This document shows positions 7,177-8,918 of a stretch of DNA of 8,918 nt, in pieces. The stretch spans positions 1 to 8,918 of the forward strand of contig CAMPJQ010000077.1 in NCBI GenBank assembly GCA_946886925.1, written 5' to 3'. Below the pieces are notes generated by a model, which was given only the letters and a program-made list of their open reading frames with translations, was not told the origin of the DNA and searched no databases. The translations under genes and the position numbers were made by a program. This DNA is from an uncultured Terrimonas sp. Its GTDB lineage: Bacteria > Bacteroidota > Bacteroidia > Chitinophagales > Chitinophagaceae. Position 1 is the first letter of the stretch. Each line of letters opens with the position of its first letter.

Positions 7177-7245
7177 AGTGAGTGGGAAGTGGTGAGTAAC
7201 CAGTAGTCAGTGATGAGTAGTGAAAAGTGAAAACGGTGAGCGGTT
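7177..7245. repeat. Degenerate AGTG/GTGAG low-complexity intergenic tract
   Basis: Between the deaminase stop (7253) and the aldehyde dehydrogenase promoter region, the plus strand is almost wholly built of AGTG, GTGAG and AGTAGT words, with few C residues. It has no open frame or hairpin. Its AGTAGT words are the reverse complement of the ACTTACT-type repeat at 4626-4646, so the two tracts may belong to one degenerate family in opposite orientation. Confidence 0.45.
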
Positions 7246-7252
7246 GTGGGAT

Positions 7253-8158
7253 TCAGTCACCGCTGAGAACCGGACGGGAGGCTAAAGCATCACTGATCAC
7301 TTTCAGCACATGTTCTCTTTCTTTACCGATGAGCGCCAGGCGTGGTGCTCTTACATACTCGCTGCCAATACCCGTTTGCGCTTCTGCCAGTTTAATGTAT
7401 TGTACCAACTTAGGATGAATGTCCAATTCAAGCAATGGCATGAACCACCTGTATAGCAACAATGCCTCTTCATATTTCCCGGTTTTTACCAGGCGGTACA
7501 GTTCAACGGTTTCGGCCGGGAAAGCACATACCAGCCCTGCCACCAATCCATCGGCGCCAAGGGCAAGTTCTTCAAAAGTAAGCGTATCTACACCACAAAG
7601 TATTTTAAACCTTTTGCCAAAGCGATTGATCATACGCGTTACATTCGTCGTATCACGTGTTGATTCCTTAACCGCTTCAATGTTTTTTACGGCACTCAAT
7701 TCATCAAACATATCCAGGGTGATCTCAATTTTATAATCAGTGGGATTATTATATAACATAACCGGCAGATCAGTGGAGTTGGCAACAGTAGTAAAGTAAG
7801 TAACGGTTTCCCTGTGATCGCTTTTATACCGCATAGGAGGCAACAGCATTAGTCCGTGAGCGCCCCATGCTTTTGCCAATGCCGCCTGCTGTACCGCTTC
7901 ACGTGTTGAGCCTTCGGCAATATTTAAAATTACAGGTATACGGGCCTGAATTTTTTCAACAGCAAATTTTACCAGTCTTTCTTTTTCATCCACAGTAAGC
8001 ACACTGGCTTCCCCCAGGCTGCCACCTAATATAATGCCGCTAACGCCGGCTTTTAATTGCGCATCGAGGTTCTTTTCAAAAAGCGGAAGATCTAATACAT
8101 CGCCGGAGGTGAATTTTGTAGTAAGCGCAGGATATACGCCTGTCCATTGAACTGTCAT
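7253..8158 (-). CDS. lhpC: DHDPS/NAL-family enzyme, probable pyrroline-4-hydroxy-2-carboxylate deaminase
   Basis: This TIM-barrel class I aldolase-family protein (301 residues, usual size) probably deaminates delta1-pyrroline-4-hydroxy-2-carboxylate to alpha-ketoglutarate semialdehyde and ammonia. Family landmarks are Tyr136 in VMLYNNP, the Schiff-base Lys164 in EAVKES, and the substrate loop GGSLGE (45-50). In true DapA this loop reads GTTGE; the second Thr is Leu48 here, which argues against dihydrodipicolinate synthase. The assignment depends on linkage to the epimerase and KGSADH genes; an aldolase acting on a sugar acid is the main alternative. I start it at ATG 8158. The frame runs back to a TTG at 8209, but the extra 17 residues would be encoded by the periodic repeat 8160-8185, and the shorter protein begins as the family usually does (WTGVYPALTTKF). 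It lies 70 nt after the methyltransferase stop. The stop is TGA at 7253-7255. Confidence 0.88.
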   Translation of the reverse strand: MTVQWTGVYPALTTKFTSGDVLDLPLFEKNLDAQLKAGVSGIILGGSLGEASVLTVDEKERLVKFAVEKIQARIPVILNIAEGSTREAVQQAALAKAWGAHGLMLLPPMRYKSDHRETVTYFTTVANSTDLPVMLYNNPTDYKIEITLDMFDELSAVKNIEAVKESTRDTTNVTRMINRFGKRFKILCGVDTLTFEELALGADGLVAGLVCAFPAETVELYRLVKTGKYEEALLLYRWFMPLLELDIHPKLVQYIKLAEAQTGIGSEYVRAPRLALIGKEREHVLKVISDALASRPVLSGD

Positions 8159-8159
8159 T

Positions 8160-8185
8160 GGTTGATTTGTTGATTGTTTGATTGG
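8160..8185. repeat. Imperfect 8-bp tandem repeat (nnTTGATT) upstream of lhpC
   Basis: Three adjoining 8-mers read GGTTGATT (8160-8167), TGTTGATT (8168-8175) and GTTTGATT (8176-8183), followed by GG. The tract ends two bases before the lhpC ATG, so it would form the 5' leader just upstream of translation. It shares its unit with the repeat at 4581-4612. Confidence 0.65.
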
Positions 8186-8228
8186 CAAGTCAGCTATTAC
8201 GCTATGCAATTTACACAGGCTTTTTTAT

Positions 8229-8918
8229 TTATTTCCGTACAAGATGCGACAACAGGATACCCGTAGCCACTGCCGCATTGAGCGATTCTGCCTTCCCCAC
8301 CCCCGGAATGGTTATTTGTTCTTTGCAGAAACGCAATAATTCCGGGTGAAGACCTTTCGACTCATTACCCATGAGCAAAGCTCCATTGAGTACAGGGGAG
8401 CACTGATATATTGATTTTCCCTGCAATGTGGCTGCATATATGGCAACGCCGGCATTTTGTTTGCACCAGTCAATAAGCTCTGTATATATAACCTTTACGC
8501 TCAGCAAACTACCCATTGTTGACTGAACAACTTTAGGATTGTACAGATCTGCACATGCTTTACTGCATATAACGGTACCAATACCAAACCAGTCGGCTAT
8601 GCGAATGATAGTACCAAAATTACCAGGGTCCTGGATACCATCAAGCATCAAAAAAATGCGGGGGGGAACTGTAGCCTCATGCGGTTCTTCCATTTTTTTT
8701 ACAATGGCGAGCACCTGGTTGGGCGTGCTGAGGGAAGATATTTTTTCCAGATCGGCTTCTTCTATAAGAAAAACTCCTGATGGATCCATCCCTTGTATTA
8801 ATGCTTCGTTATTATTTAGCCAACTTTTAACAGTATAGAGGGAAAGTATTTTATCCTGTGCACGCAACAGGAATTCTTCCGTAATTTTAGGGCCTTCAAT
8901 CACAAAACATCCTTCTTC
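8229..8918 (-). CDS. TrmH/SpoU-family RNA 2'-O-methyltransferase, 5' end outside window
   Basis: This is a SAM-dependent SPOUT-class enzyme that probably methylates a ribose 2'-OH in rRNA or tRNA. The three SpoU motifs are present: LDGIQDPGNFGTIIRIADWFG-like motif 1 (minus strand, about 8590-8655), LLMGNESKGL as motif 2, and IPGVGKAESLNAAVATGIL as motif 3 near the C-terminus. A GTG at 8903 could be called as a start, but the frame stays open to the window edge and reads EEGCFVIEGPKI, matching the N-terminal EG-x-F-x-x-EGPK of full-length relatives. The gene therefore starts beyond base 8918, probably with about 25 residues missing. The exact RNA target (RlmB-like, TsnR-like or other) cannot be told. 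The stop is TAA at 8229-8231. It is probably a housekeeping gene unrelated to the hydroxyproline genes that follow. Confidence 0.9.
   Translation of the reverse strand, partial: EEGCFVIEGPKITEEFLLRAQDKILSLYTVKSWLNNNEALIQGMDPSGVFLIEEADLEKISSLSTPNQVLAIVKKMEEPHEATVPPRIFLMLDGIQDPGNFGTIIRIADWFGIGTVICSKACADLYNPKVVQSTMGSLLSVKVIYTELIDWCKQNAGVAIYAATLQGKSIYQCSPVLNGALLMGNESKGLHPELLRFCKEQITIPGVGKAESLNAAVATGILLSHLVRK

Noticed and set aside
8207..8213. TAAATTG before lhpC as a promoter -7 box.
   Set aside because: It lacks one T of the TTTG core and has no partner element, so lhpC's promoter remains unidentified.

Overview
The window is a bacterial segment with all eight genes on the minus strand, so genomic reading order runs from the right edge to the left. 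It most likely comes from the phylum Bacteroidota, probably the Chitinophagaceae or a near relative. The grounds are promoter -7 boxes of the TAnnTTTG type upstream of two genes, the lack of clear Shine-Dalgarno sequences, a Bacteroidota-style PyrR homologue, a eukaryote-like pruA, and low-complexity GTTGATT/AGTG-type intergenic tracts. The family-level placement is inference; no marker gene is present.

Layout in transcription order: (1) 8918-8229, a TrmH/SpoU-family RNA methyltransferase whose 5' end lies beyond the window. (2) 8158-4653, three genes of trans-4-hydroxy-L-proline breakdown: a DHDPS-family deaminase (lhpC-like), an alpha-ketoglutarate-semialdehyde-type aldehyde dehydrogenase, and 4-hydroxyproline 2-epimerase. 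(3) 4512-2881, pruA (L-glutamate gamma-semialdehyde dehydrogenase), with its own good -7 box, followed 30 nt later by a pyrR-like phosphoribosyltransferase that starts with TTG. (4) 2301-1354, a PhyH-family Fe(II)/2-oxoglutarate dioxygenase. (5) 1252-107, an Asp-box (BNR) sialidase-like lipoprotein with its own -7 box.

How the genes work together: the epimerase turns L-hydroxyproline into cis-4-hydroxy-D-proline. An oxidase or dehydrogenase not present in this window would then make pyrroline-4-hydroxy-2-carboxylate. The DHDPS-family enzyme deaminates this to alpha-ketoglutarate semialdehyde, and the aldehyde dehydrogenase yields alpha-ketoglutarate. PruA next door finishes ordinary proline breakdown to glutamate, so the locus suits growth on proline- and hydroxyproline-rich (collagen-like) peptides.

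The longest stretch without a gene is about 140 bases (4513-4652). Low-complexity repeats occupy three of the intergenic gaps around the hydroxyproline genes. Bases 1-106 hold no gene I can support. I see no tRNA, rRNA, CRISPR array, insertion sequence or confident intrinsic terminator. Most of the window is ordinary metabolism, and I found no convincing new biological system. The points most worth checking are the missing D-hydroxyproline oxidase, the periodic intergenic repeats, and the unusual pyrR start and PRPP loop.
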